Of a stretch of DNA of 9,571 bases, positions 1-6,612 are shown in pieces. A program made the position numbers and the translations under genes. How positions within the stretch are numbered: the stretch's first letter is position 1; every line of letters starts with the position of its first letter. The stretch covers positions 268 through 9,838 of the forward strand of contig DJRK01000120.1 of the NCBI GenBank assembly GCA_002440065.1. Reading direction: 5' to 3'. Source of the stretch: Atopobium sp. UBA6362. GTDB taxonomy: Bacteria; Actinomycetota; Coriobacteriia; Coriobacteriales; Atopobiaceae. The notes under the pieces were generated by a model that was given only the letters and a program-made list of their open reading frames with translations, made no database searches and had not been told where the DNA came from.

Positions 1-231
1 GCGCTCGACCCCGAGCTCACGGCCGAGGTCCTCAAGGTGATCAAGGGGCTTGCGGCCGAGAACATGACCATGGTCATCGTCACGCACGAGATGGGCTTCG
101 CGCGCGAGGTCGCCGACCGGATCGTCTTCATGGACGGCGGCGTCATCGTGGAGCAGGGGCCGGCGCGCGAGCTGATCGACAACCCGCGCGAGGAGCGCAC
201 CCGCGCCTTCCTCGCCCAGCGCGGCGCCTGA
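1..231 (+). CDS. Polar amino acid ABC transporter ATP-binding protein, C-terminal end (5' truncated)
   Basis: The last 76 codons of an ABC ATPase; the gene starts before the window. The fragment opens on the D-loop (ALDPEL, residues 1-6), which in this family follows directly after Walker B. The H-loop is VTHEM with the switch histidine at fragment residue 29, followed by the usual AREVADRIVFMDGG strand-turn. The ending, with ERTRAFL near the C-terminus, is typical of the GlnQ/HisP class that energises uptake of glutamine, histidine and other polar amino acids, working at the inner membrane face with a permease and a binding protein (not in view). Walker A, Q-loop and the signature motif lie outside the window, so the substrate cannot be named. 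The reading frame is open from base 1; the GTG at 37 is an internal valine, not a start. It stops at 229-231 and faces engB convergently. Confidence 0.9.
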   Translation, partial: ALDPELTAEVLKVIKGLAAENMTMVIVTHEMGFAREVADRIVFMDGGVIVEQGPARELIDNPREERTRAFLAQRGA

Positions 232-234
232 CGC

Positions 235-280
235 AATTTGGGGTCGGATACCAAGTTAATTTGGGGTCCGACCCCAAATT
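235..280. repeat. REP-like palindrome with an extra direct half-copy, between convergent genes
   Basis: Bases 258-280 are a perfect palindrome: arm aatttggggtc (258-268), one central base, arm gaccccaaatt (270-280). The left arm also occurs 23 bases upstream at 235-245, so the right arm can pair with either left copy (short hairpin or one with a 24-base loop). The right arm contains most of the engB stop codon (279-281 read on minus). It is AT-flanked and compact inside GC-rich DNA. It may end transcription for both convergent genes, though no clear T-run follows. The GGGGTC/GACCCC form resembles REP elements mobilised by RAYT transposases in other bacteria, but no transposase is in view, so that link is only a resemblance. 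Confidence 0.7.
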
Positions 281-866
281 AGAGGCAGGCCTCGGCGATG
301 CGGCGCTTGAGCTCGTCGATGCCCTGGCCCGTCTCGGCCGAGGTGATCACCATCTGGTCGCGCGGCACGTCGAGCTGGCGGCTCAAGAGCGCGGCCTGCT
401 GGTTCTGCTTGCCGCGGCTGAGCTTGTCGGCCTTGGTGAGGGCCACGAGGCAGGGGAGCCCCGCCTCGTGCAGGAAGCCGATCATCTCGACGTCGAGCTT
501 CTGCGCCTCGTGGCGGATGTCGACCAGGCTGATGACCAGGTTGAAGCTGCGCTCCTGGTTGAAGTAGCCCGAGATGAGGTTCGCCCAACGCTCCTTCTCG
601 GCCTTGGAGACCTGTGCGAAGCCGTAGCCGGGCAGGTCGACGAAGCGGATTCCGTCGACGTCGAAGAAGTTGATGTTCGCCGTCTTGCCGGGCTTGGAGG
701 AGACCTTCACGAGGTTCTTGCGCCCAAAGAGCTTGTTCAACAGCGAGGACTTGCCCACGTTCGAGCGGCCGGCAACGGCGACCTCGGGCGTCGTCGATTC
801 GGGGAGCTGCGCAATCGTGCCGTAGGAGGCCTCGAACTTCGCGAGCTGGTAATTGATGCCGGCCAT
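279..866 (-). CDS. engB: Ribosome biogenesis GTP-binding protein EngB (YihA/YsxC)
   Basis: A 195-aa Era/Obg-type GTPase needed in known bacteria for late assembly of the large ribosomal subunit; cytoplasmic. All G motifs are present: G1/Walker A GRSNVGKS (33-40), G2 threonine in KPGKTANINFF (T62), G3 DLPG (77-80) followed by YGFA, G4 TKAD (144-147), and G5 TSA (175-177). GRSNVGKS and DLPGYG are typical of EngB, and the length is normal. The ATG at 866 is chosen because AGAAAGGA sits 5 bases upstream and the family starts a short way before GRSNVGKS. A longer frame reaches to about 980, but it would place this Shine-Dalgarno sequence inside the gene. The stop overlaps the palindrome at 258-280. 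It appears to be a single-gene unit here. Confidence 0.97.
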   Translation of the reverse strand: MAGINYQLAKFEASYGTIAQLPESTTPEVAVAGRSNVGKSSLLNKLFGRKNLVKVSSKPGKTANINFFDVDGIRFVDLPGYGFAQVSKAEKERWANLISGYFNQERSFNLVISLVDIRHEAQKLDVEMIGFLHEAGLPCLVALTKADKLSRGKQNQQAALLSRQLDVPRDQMVITSAETGQGIDELKRRIAEACL

Positions 867-897
867 GGGGGTCCTTTCTAAGCGATTCGACCCCGTC

Positions 898-903
898 ATT
901 TTA
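898..903 (-). promoter_or_regulatory. Possible -10 element for engB
   Basis: On the minus strand TAAAAT (5 of 6 matches to TATAAT) lies 31 bases before the engB ATG in otherwise GC-rich DNA. No convincing -35 hexamer is found 16-18 bases upstream, so the call rests on the -10 and position alone. Confidence 0.35.
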
Positions 904-953
904 CCCGAGCCCCGGTGCCCGACCGCCGGTTGGGCCGCCCGTGCCGCCCTTTT

Positions 954-1101
954 CTCAAAAATCACGCCAATTGCGGGCATAATCTCGAGCAGAGCGAGTA
1001 GGCGGTCATTTGCAAGCCTCGAATCCAGGGCTTTTGTGGCTTGAAAACGCCCGCTACTCGGCCAGCCCGGGAAAAGGACCGCAATTCGCGACTTTTTTGA
1101 G
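954..1101. repeat. Structured intergenic repeat, copy A (downstream of kinase 1)
   Basis: Outer arms 954-976 and 1079-1101 are inverted repeats matching at 19 of 23 positions. They begin and end with ctcaaaaa and tttttgag. Inside, cgagtag (995-1001) can pair with ctactcg (1054-1060). The loop holds gggcttttgtgg (1028-1039) and gaaaacg (1043-1049). The same blocks recur at the same spacing in copy B (7085-7222): cgagtag to gggctttt is 33 bases in both, and gggctttt to gaaaacg is 15 in both. The element fills most of the gap between engB and the kinase gene and ends 14 bases past the kinase stop codon. It could be a structured RNA or attenuator at the end of the kinase operon, or a non-autonomous mobile repeat. 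It has no coding potential. The rest of the 867-1115 gap holds only the engB leader. Confidence 0.65.
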
Positions 1102-1115
1102 CCGCGAGCCCGTTT

Positions 1116-2432
1116 CTACGCCTTCGCAGGCACGGGCAGCATCACGTTGAGGTGGAAAACGTTGCCCTGCGTGCGCGCGTGGAGGGCTCCACCGTAGCGC
1201 TCGGCGATGAGCTTCATCGATTTCATGCCGTAGCCGTGCGCCGAGCCGTCCCGCTTCGTCGTCTTGGCGATTCCGGCCGCATCCAGCACGACCTCGCCCT
1301 CGAAGTAGTTCTCCACGTGCACCACGGCCATGCCGCCTCGGCGCTTGATCACGAGGCTGATGCTCCTTTTGCTCGGGTCGTCCACGCGCTGTACGGCCTC
1401 GATAGCGTTGTCCAGCGCGTTGCCCATGAGGGAGTAGATGTCGCTCGCGTCCAGGTGGGCGAGCGCGGTGCCATCGGCGATGCAGCTCATCGTGATGCCC
1501 TCGCGCTCGCATGCGAGGTTCTTCTCGGTCAGGATGACGTCGAGCGGTTCGTTGCCCGTCCGGATTCCCGCATCGTAGATGCTCACCTTGCGCGCCATCT
1601 CGTCGATGGCCTTGGGGTCCACAGCGTATCCGTCGCCGAGCTCGCGGATCTGGTGCTTGATGTCGTGGCACTTGATGTTGATGGCCTCTATGGTGTCGCG
1701 GCTGAGCTGGTACTGGGCCTTCTCGTCCTCCATGATCCGCTCGATCGTGCCGACCTCCTCGCCCATGCGCCTGCTGTAGAGCGCCTCGTACTCAAAGGCG
1801 AGCACGAGCATGCATAGCAGCAAGTGAACGAGCCGGCACGAGACGGTGATCCGGACGTCGACCCCGCCTACCCACATCTCCTTGATGACGACGTCGAAGC
1901 CGATGACCGCCAAGATCACGACGGCCATCATGGGGAGCATGACACGTTGTTGGATGAGCTCGAGGCCGTTGCGGCGGATCCGCGAGACGAGCACGACTTG
2001 GACCACGAGGTACACGACGGCGAACGGGACGATCATCTGCGCGATCTGCAGACCGATGCCCATGCCTTGCGGGAAGAGTAGGTTCCCCAGCAAAGAATTG
2101 AGCCCGCTCGCGAGGTTTTGCGTGGTGTAGCCCGCCGTGCAGCAGAACAGTGCCGTCCACGGGGACGCCTCGAACAAGAAGACGACGAAGCCGAGCATGG
2201 CGGCCAAGGCGACCCCGTAGGTGAGGACGATTGCCGCGGCGTAGCCCGAGCCGGGCATGATGGAGGGCATGACGTAGGCGAGCAGGAGCGACCACGCGCA
2301 GAAGAAGAACGCGACCGCGGCGACTCGGCCGGCCAGGGGCCTGCGCAGCGGGAGCCGCGAGGCGTACAGGAGGGTCCCCGCAAGCAGCTGGGCGCAGGTC
2401 AGGGCGGAGCGAAGAAGCTCGAGGGGATACAT
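1116..2432 (-). CDS. GHKL sensor histidine kinase, membrane-bound (kinase 1)
   Basis: A 438-aa sensor kinase. The N-terminal ~215 residues are hydrophobic with about six or seven membrane helices (for example around 36-54, 62-86, 128-150, 164-184, 196-214) and no obvious extracellular domain, like AgrC/ComD-type peptide-sensing kinases. A linker helix (220-250) leads to the H-box INIKCHDIKHQI, with the probable phospho-acceptor H256. The ATP-binding domain of the GHKL type (HATPase_c_5-like) has the N-box GNALDNAIEAV (337-347) and G-box GSAHGYGMKSM (396-406). The ATG at 2432 overlaps the stop of the upstream regulator gene as TGATG, so the two are translationally coupled. It is expected to phosphorylate the adjacent LytTR regulator. 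It is a clear paralogue of the kinase at 7251-8591, with near-identical H- and N-boxes but a diverged membrane part, which suggests a different signal. The signal is unknown. Confidence 0.9.
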   Translation of the reverse strand: MYPLELLRSALTCAQLLAGTLLYASRLPLRRPLAGRVAAVAFFFCAWSLLLAYVMPSIMPGSGYAAAIVLTYGVALAAMLGFVVFLFEASPWTALFCCTAGYTTQNLASGLNSLLGNLLFPQGMGIGLQIAQMIVPFAVVYLVVQVVLVSRIRRNGLELIQQRVMLPMMAVVILAVIGFDVVIKEMWVGGVDVRITVSCRLVHLLLCMLVLAFEYEALYSRRMGEEVGTIERIMEDEKAQYQLSRDTIEAINIKCHDIKHQIRELGDGYAVDPKAIDEMARKVSIYDAGIRTGNEPLDVILTEKNLACEREGITMSCIADGTALAHLDASDIYSLMGNALDNAIEAVQRVDDPSKRSISLVIKRRGGMAVVHVENYFEGEVVLDAAGIAKTTKRDGSAHGYGMKSMKLIAERYGGALHARTQGNVFHLNVMLPVPAKA

Positions 2433-3145
2433 CAGATGCTCTCTCCCAGGTAGTCCGCGAAGGTCTCGAGCGCGGCCTTCTTCTTTGCGCGGCTCGCGTA
2501 GAGCACCTCGCCCGTGTCCAGCCGCACCTCGCCCGACTGCATGGAGCGCACATGGTCCATGTTCACGAGGCAGCTGCTCGAGATGCGCGTGAACGGCGTC
2601 TCGCCGAGCTCCTGCTCCAAGGCCGTGAGCGAGCCGCGCACGCTCACCGGCTCATCCTCCTCGACGAGGTGGTAGAAGAGGTTGTGGCTCTTGGTCTCGA
2701 CGTAGACGACCTCGCTGCAGGGCACCACGCGCAGTCCCGATCTCGTGGCGATGGTCACGTGCGAGCGGCGGTTGCGCGCCATGGCCCGCATCGCCTTGTC
2801 CATCCTCATGCTGAAGTGGTAGTAGCTCACGGGCTTCACGATGAAGTCGAGCGCGTCGACCTCGTAGCCGTGGACGGCGTACTGCGCGAGGTTGGTCACG
2901 AAGACGAGCGGCGTCGCCTGGTCGTAGGTGCGCATGAGCTCGGCGGCCTCCATGCCGTTTATGCCTGGCAGGTCTATGTCCATGAAGATGAGGTCGTAGT
3001 TGCGCTTGGCCTTGATGAGCGGCACGGCCGAGTCGTAGTGCGTCACGTTGAACTCGGCGTCGTTCTCGGCCCCGTAGCGCGTAAGGAACGACCGGAGCGT
3101 GTCCGCCGCCGCGGGCTCGTCTTCCACCATGAGTACCTGATACAT
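2432..3145 (-). CDS. LytTR-family response regulator (regulator 1)
   Basis: A 237-aa REC-LytTR transcription factor (AgrA/LytR/ComE class). The receiver spans about residues 2-120: acidic pocket E8/D9 in MVEDE, phospho-acceptor D56 in FMDIDLPGINGMEAA, T84 in FVTN, and K104 in FIVKP. The DNA-binding LytTR domain (about 126-232) contains the usual VVYVETKSHNLFYH and TRISSSCLVNMDHVRS segments. LytTR proteins bind direct repeats just upstream of the promoters they activate. The ATG at 3145 is chosen because AAGGGAG lies 7 bases upstream on the minus strand and the protein then begins directly with the receiver's first strand (MYQVLMVEDE); the frame runs on to about 3250 with no domain content. 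First gene of the operon with kinase 1. It is divergent from the GH3 operon, a likely target by position (inference). Confidence 0.94.
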   Translation of the reverse strand: MYQVLMVEDEPAAADTLRSFLTRYGAENDAEFNVTHYDSAVPLIKAKRNYDLIFMDIDLPGINGMEAAELMRTYDQATPLVFVTNLAQYAVHGYEVDALDFIVKPVSYYHFSMRMDKAMRAMARNRRSHVTIATRSGLRVVPCSEVVYVETKSHNLFYHLVEEDEPVSVRGSLTALEQELGETPFTRISSSCLVNMDHVRSMQSGEVRLDTGEVLYASRAKKKAALETFADYLGESI

Positions 3146-3168
3146 GGTCAATCTCCCTTCTTGACCAC

Positions 3169-3197
3169 ATTCTACCTGCGTAGATGCGGGATTTCGA
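3169..3197 (-). promoter_or_regulatory. Sigma70-type promoter of the regulator 1 - kinase 1 operon
   Basis: On the minus strand: -35 TCGAAA (3192-3197, 4 of 6 consensus matches), a 17-base spacer, and -10 TAGAAT (3169-3174, 5 of 6). It ends 24 bases before the start codon and just upstream of the Shine-Dalgarno sequence, so the leader would be short. It is the most AT-rich patch in the 3146-3377 intergenic region. Confidence 0.6.
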
Positions 3198-3232
3198 CCC
3201 GTTGGGCGCCGTGCGGCGCCCGTGCCCCCGTT
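3198..3232. promoter_or_regulatory. Candidate operator: CCCGTT direct repeats flanking a GC palindrome
   Basis: Directly next to the -35 element there is cccgtt (3198-3203), then a perfect inverted repeat gggcgcc-gtgc-ggcgccc (3204-3221), then a second cccgtt (3227-3232). The location, abutting the -35 and in the shared space between divergent operons, suits an activator site. Known LytTR sites are direct repeats about 21-22 bases apart start to start; these are 29 apart, so the fit is imperfect. No sigma70-like promoter reading toward the GH3 operon could be found in the remaining 3233-3377 region. Confidence 0.3.
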
Positions 3233-3377
3233 TGCCGCCTGAGCTACCAAAGACGGCGCCGCGACGACCGAACTCGGCAGGCGGGCGCGCCGCGCAGGAG
3301 GCTGGGCGTACCGTCAGGCCGAAGCGATGCGGCGTCCCCAGCGCCGGGGCACCGTGGACGAACAAAGGGAGGAAGAC

Positions 3378-3533
3378 ATGAAAGGCGTGAAGAAAGAAGT
3401 CTGGAAGGGGCTTGCGGCCATCGCGGTCGCGCTGTTCACCATCGCCATGATGGCGGCCCCGGTGGCGGAGTCCTATGCCGGGAAGATCAACACGGCCCTG
3501 GGCATCAGCACGACCAGGATCGTCGCGGAGTAG
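3378..3533 (+). CDS. 51-aa single-pass membrane peptide, first gene of the GH3 operon
   Basis: A small ORF with strong translation signals: aaagggagg (3364-3372) lies 5 bases before the ATG at 3378, and the stop is 12 bases before the GH3 start. Basic N-terminus (MKGVKKEVWKG), one hydrophobic segment at about residues 10-29 rich in A, V, I and M, then a short tail containing SYAGKINTALG and ending TTRIVAE. As I recall the family, single-chain domain-permuted GH3 proteins of gut bacteria open with a similar membrane segment and a tail of the INTxLGxxTxxIV type before the catalytic part. This peptide therefore looks like that N-terminal anchor encoded as a separate gene. The alternative is an unrelated small membrane partner. 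A longer overlapping frame starting at 3327 has no ribosome-binding support. Function unknown. Confidence 0.75.
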   Translation: MKGVKKEVWKGLAAIAVALFTIAMMAAPVAESYAGKINTALGISTTRIVAE

Positions 3534-3545
3534 GGGGAGACGCAT

Positions 3546-6500
3546 ATGGCAAACAGCATGAGCAGGCGCGGCTTCCTCAAGGCCATGGGCCTGGCCGGCA
3601 CGGGCGCAGCGACCCTGGCGACGATCTCGGGCCTCGGCGCCCAGGCCGCGCTCGCGGACAACACCGTCTCGACCGACCCCTCGCTCTACTGCTACCAGAG
3701 CGACTACGGCTGCGACATCATGGACCAGTCCAAGCTCCAGCAGCTCGAGGACGACTGCGGCGAGCAGGGCGCCCTCGAGGTGTCCGAGGGCTGCGTGCTT
3801 CTTCGCAACGAGGGCGGCGCGCTGCCCCTGGCCTCCGGCTCGCACGTGACGCTGCTGGGCCAGAACTCCATCGAGTCGACCGTCGAGGAGGAGCAGGCGA
3901 GCGGCTTCGGCGCGCCAAAGAAGTACAGCGGCCCCTTCTACAGCTACCACTCCGGCGGCGACTCCGCCAAGGGCACCATGGTCCCCACGGTAACCTACCT
4001 CGAGTGCATGCAGGACGTCTACGAGGTCAACCAGAAGATGGTCGAGGCCTACCAGACGAGTGGCTACAAGCGCCTGAAGAGCGCGACCGAGCCGACCATC
4101 GGCGAGGCGCCGGCTGACTTCTACACCGACGACCTCAAGTCCAGCTGGGCCTCCGACTACAACGACGCCGCGATCGTTATGCTCACGCGCCAGGCGTCCG
4201 AGGACTGCGACCTCATGCTCGAGGACCCCGCGGGCATCTCGTCCCTCGCTCTACACCAGGAGGAGAAGGACCTTCTTGGCATGGTGAAGGAGCAGAAGGA
4301 GGCCGGGATCTTCAAGCGCGTCATCGTGCTCGTGAACTCCAGCTGGGCCATTGAGCTGGGCGACCTTCCCGACTACGGCGTCGACGCCGTCCTGTGGGTG
4401 GGCGCCCCCGGCGCGACCGGCTTCAAGGGCGTCGCCCGCGTGCTCACCGGCGAGGTCAACCCCTCCGGCCATCTCGTGGACACCTTCGCCAAGAACTCCC
4501 TCTCGGCGCCGGCCATCACCTACGCCCAGTCCAAGAACACCCGCACCTGGGCGAACCTCGACGAGGTGCTCGCCGGCTGCGAGGACACCGACAAGTACGT
4601 CTCGTACTACCTCGTCTACGCTGAAGGCATCTACGTGGGCTACAAGTACTACGAGACCCGCTACGAGGACTGCGTCCTGGGCCAGGGCAAGGCCGATTCC
4701 GCCACCGGCTCCTCTACGGGCAAGGCGTGGAGCTACGGCGACGAGGTCGCCTATCCCTTCGGCTTCGGCCTCTCCTATACCGAGTTCGACCAGAGGCTCG
4801 ACGGCGTGACCTATGATTCCGCGACCGATACCTACAAGGTCTCCGTCACCGTGACGAACACGGGCACGGTCGCCGGCCGCAGCGTCGTGCAGGTCTATGC
4901 GCAGACCCCCTACGGCGACTACGAGAAGCAGAACAAGGTCGAGAAGTCCGCGGTCCAGATGGTCGCCTTCGGCAAGACCCAGCAGCTCGACCCCGGTGCC
5001 TCCCAGACGCTCGAGATCGACGTCGAGAAGTACCTGCTGGCCAGCTACGACTACACCAAGGCCAAGAGCTATATCCTCTCGGCCGGCGACTACTACCTGG
5101 CCATCGGCGACGATGCCCACGACGCGCTGAACAACATCCTCGCGGCCAAGGGCGCGAGCGGCATGGTCGACGTAGCGGGTAAGCCCGCCGCCGGCGTGAA
5201 GGAGAAGGTCTTCACCTGGAGCGAGTCCGCGCTCGACGCGAACGCCTACGCGCACTCCCGCTACACCGACGTCGCCGTGACCAACGAGTTCGACGACGCG
5301 GACATCAACACCCTCGGAACGGACACCGTCACCTACCTCAGCCGCTCCGACTGGGACGGCACCTTCCCCACGGAGGCCGTCTCCATCACCGCGACCCCCG
5401 AGATGATCCACGACCTCGCGGGAGACATCTACGAGAAGCCCGCCGACGCCCCCTCGGTCGACTCCTTCACCCAGGGCGCCGACAACGGCATCTCCTTCGC
5501 CGACATGTTCGAGGTCGACTTCGACGACGACGAGACCTGGAACAAGTTCCTCGACCAGCTTACCGTCGACGAGATGGCGTCCATCATGCCCGACAACAAC
5601 GGCTCGGTCGCCCTCGACAAGGTCGCTATGCCCGCCTCCTACCGCGGCGACGACATGGACCAGCTCGAGCAAGTGCACTTCAAGCTGACCGATCAATCCG
5701 GCTTCCTGTGGCCGTCCATCATGCTCTCGGCCGCGACCTGGGACAAGGACGAGATGGCCAAGCGCGCCAACTACACCGCCAACGAGGCCTTCTTCATGGG
5801 CTGCACCGAGATCTGGTCCGGCGGTCCGAACATGCACCGCACCCCGTTCAACGGCCGCGCGAGCGCGTACTACTCTGAGGACGGCATGGTCGGCTACTAC
5901 GTCGGCCAGATCCAGGCCGACGCCTGCCAGAAGATGGGCATCATCCTGGGCCTCAAGCACCTGTGCGTGAACGACCAGGAGGCCATGCGCGAGTCCGCCG
6001 CCACCTTCACCAACGAGCAGGCGCTGCGCGAGAACTACCTGCGCGCCTTCGAGGGCGCCTACGCCAAGGGCGGCGCCCAGGGCCTCATGACCGCCTTCAA
6101 TCGCATGGGCACCACCTACTGCGGCAGCTGTAAGGAGCTGCTCACCACCGTCCTTCGCAATGAGTGGGGCGCGCACGTGACCGTGTGCTCCGACGCCGTC
6201 GTGGGCACGGACTACAAGAAGCACTACGCCTCGAACCTCGCCGCCGGCATGGACTACTGGTGCTGGGACATGGCGGGCTTCGGCGCCAAGCAGGGTGACG
6301 GACCGTCCAACCTCTCCAAGGACGTCATCCCGCAGCTCATCGAGGCGGGCGACGGCTACATGCTCGACCGCCTGCGCAACGCGACGAAGAACCATGTGTA
6401 CGCCGAGGTCAGGTCCATCGCGGTCAACGGACTCACGTCCGGCGCCAAGATCGAGCACATCACCCCGTGGTGGCAGAACGCCCTGACCGGCGCTAAGGTC

Positions 6501-6611
6501 GGCTCCGGCGTGCTGGCGGCCGGCTTCCTCGGCCTCTACTGCGCCAAAGGCTTCGTGTGGGACAAGCAGGACGCCGACGCGCCCGCCAAGGACGAGAAGG
6601 GAGGCGAGTAG
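3546..6611 (+). CDS. Tat-exported, membrane-anchored, domain-permuted GH3 glycoside hydrolase
   Basis: A 1021-aa glycosidase, probably beta-glucosidase-like. The N-terminus has a twin-arginine signal SRRGFLK (6-12), hydrophobic core, and likely cleavage after ALA (35-37). Domain order is the reverse of classical GH3: the alpha/beta sandwich comes first (about 78-370, with EGCVLLRNEGGALPL at 81-95 and LALHQEEKDLL at 234-244), then a fibronectin-III-like domain (about 418-527, VSVTVTNTGTVAG), then the TIM-barrel-type domain (about 650-960). In the barrel: DQSG at 716-719 where classical enzymes have DGPxG, HRTPFNGR (764-771), KHLCVNDQE (804-812), and CSDA with the expected nucleophile D883. Permuted order is known in some gut Firmicutes GH3 enzymes. 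A hydrophobic helix at about 980-1000 after TPWW and a charged tail suggest C-terminal anchoring on the outer face. The ATG at 3546 has GGGGGAG 7 bases upstream. Middle gene of a three-gene operon. Substrate is unknown; it carries about 16 cysteines, many for an exported protein. Confidence 0.93.
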   Translation: MANSMSRRGFLKAMGLAGTGAATLATISGLGAQAALADNTVSTDPSLYCYQSDYGCDIMDQSKLQQLEDDCGEQGALEVSEGCVLLRNEGGALPLASGSHVTLLGQNSIESTVEEEQASGFGAPKKYSGPFYSYHSGGDSAKGTMVPTVTYLECMQDVYEVNQKMVEAYQTSGYKRLKSATEPTIGEAPADFYTDDLKSSWASDYNDAAIVMLTRQASEDCDLMLEDPAGISSLALHQEEKDLLGMVKEQKEAGIFKRVIVLVNSSWAIELGDLPDYGVDAVLWVGAPGATGFKGVARVLTGEVNPSGHLVDTFAKNSLSAPAITYAQSKNTRTWANLDEVLAGCEDTDKYVSYYLVYAEGIYVGYKYYETRYEDCVLGQGKADSATGSSTGKAWSYGDEVAYPFGFGLSYTEFDQRLDGVTYDSATDTYKVSVTVTNTGTVAGRSVVQVYAQTPYGDYEKQNKVEKSAVQMVAFGKTQQLDPGASQTLEIDVEKYLLASYDYTKAKSYILSAGDYYLAIGDDAHDALNNILAAKGASGMVDVAGKPAAGVKEKVFTWSESALDANAYAHSRYTDVAVTNEFDDADINTLGTDTVTYLSRSDWDGTFPTEAVSITATPEMIHDLAGDIYEKPADAPSVDSFTQGADNGISFADMFEVDFDDDETWNKFLDQLTVDEMASIMPDNNGSVALDKVAMPASYRGDDMDQLEQVHFKLTDQSGFLWPSIMLSAATWDKDEMAKRANYTANEAFFMGCTEIWSGGPNMHRTPFNGRASAYYSEDGMVGYYVGQIQADACQKMGIILGLKHLCVNDQEAMRESAATFTNEQALRENYLRAFEGAYAKGGAQGLMTAFNRMGTTYCGSCKELLTTVLRNEWGAHVTVCSDAVVGTDYKKHYASNLAAGMDYWCWDMAGFGAKQGDGPSNLSKDVIPQLIEAGDGYMLDRLRNATKNHVYAEVRSIAVNGLTSGAKIEHITPWWQNALTGAKVGSGVLAAGFLGLYCAKGFVWDKQDADAPAKDEKGGE

Positions 6612-6612
6612 C

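Noticed and set aside
867..980. N-terminal extension of EngB up to about base 980
   Set aside because: The extension carries no family sequence, and a good Shine-Dalgarno sequence lies just before the ATG at 866.
3161..3189. ttgacc at 3161-3166 as a -35 element for the GH3 operon
   Set aside because: No -10-like hexamer occurs 16-18 bases downstream; the nearest weak match is at 14 bases spacing.
2652..3950. A 432-codon minus-strand frame spanning the intergenic region and GH3 start
   Set aside because: It overlaps two well-supported genes in the wrong frames, and its protein is low-complexity.
2552..4117. A 521-codon plus-strand frame crossing the regulator 1 gene and the GH3 start
   Set aside because: It runs antisense through a certain LytTR gene and then out of frame through GH3; composition is R/H/G-rich with no motifs and no ribosome-binding site.
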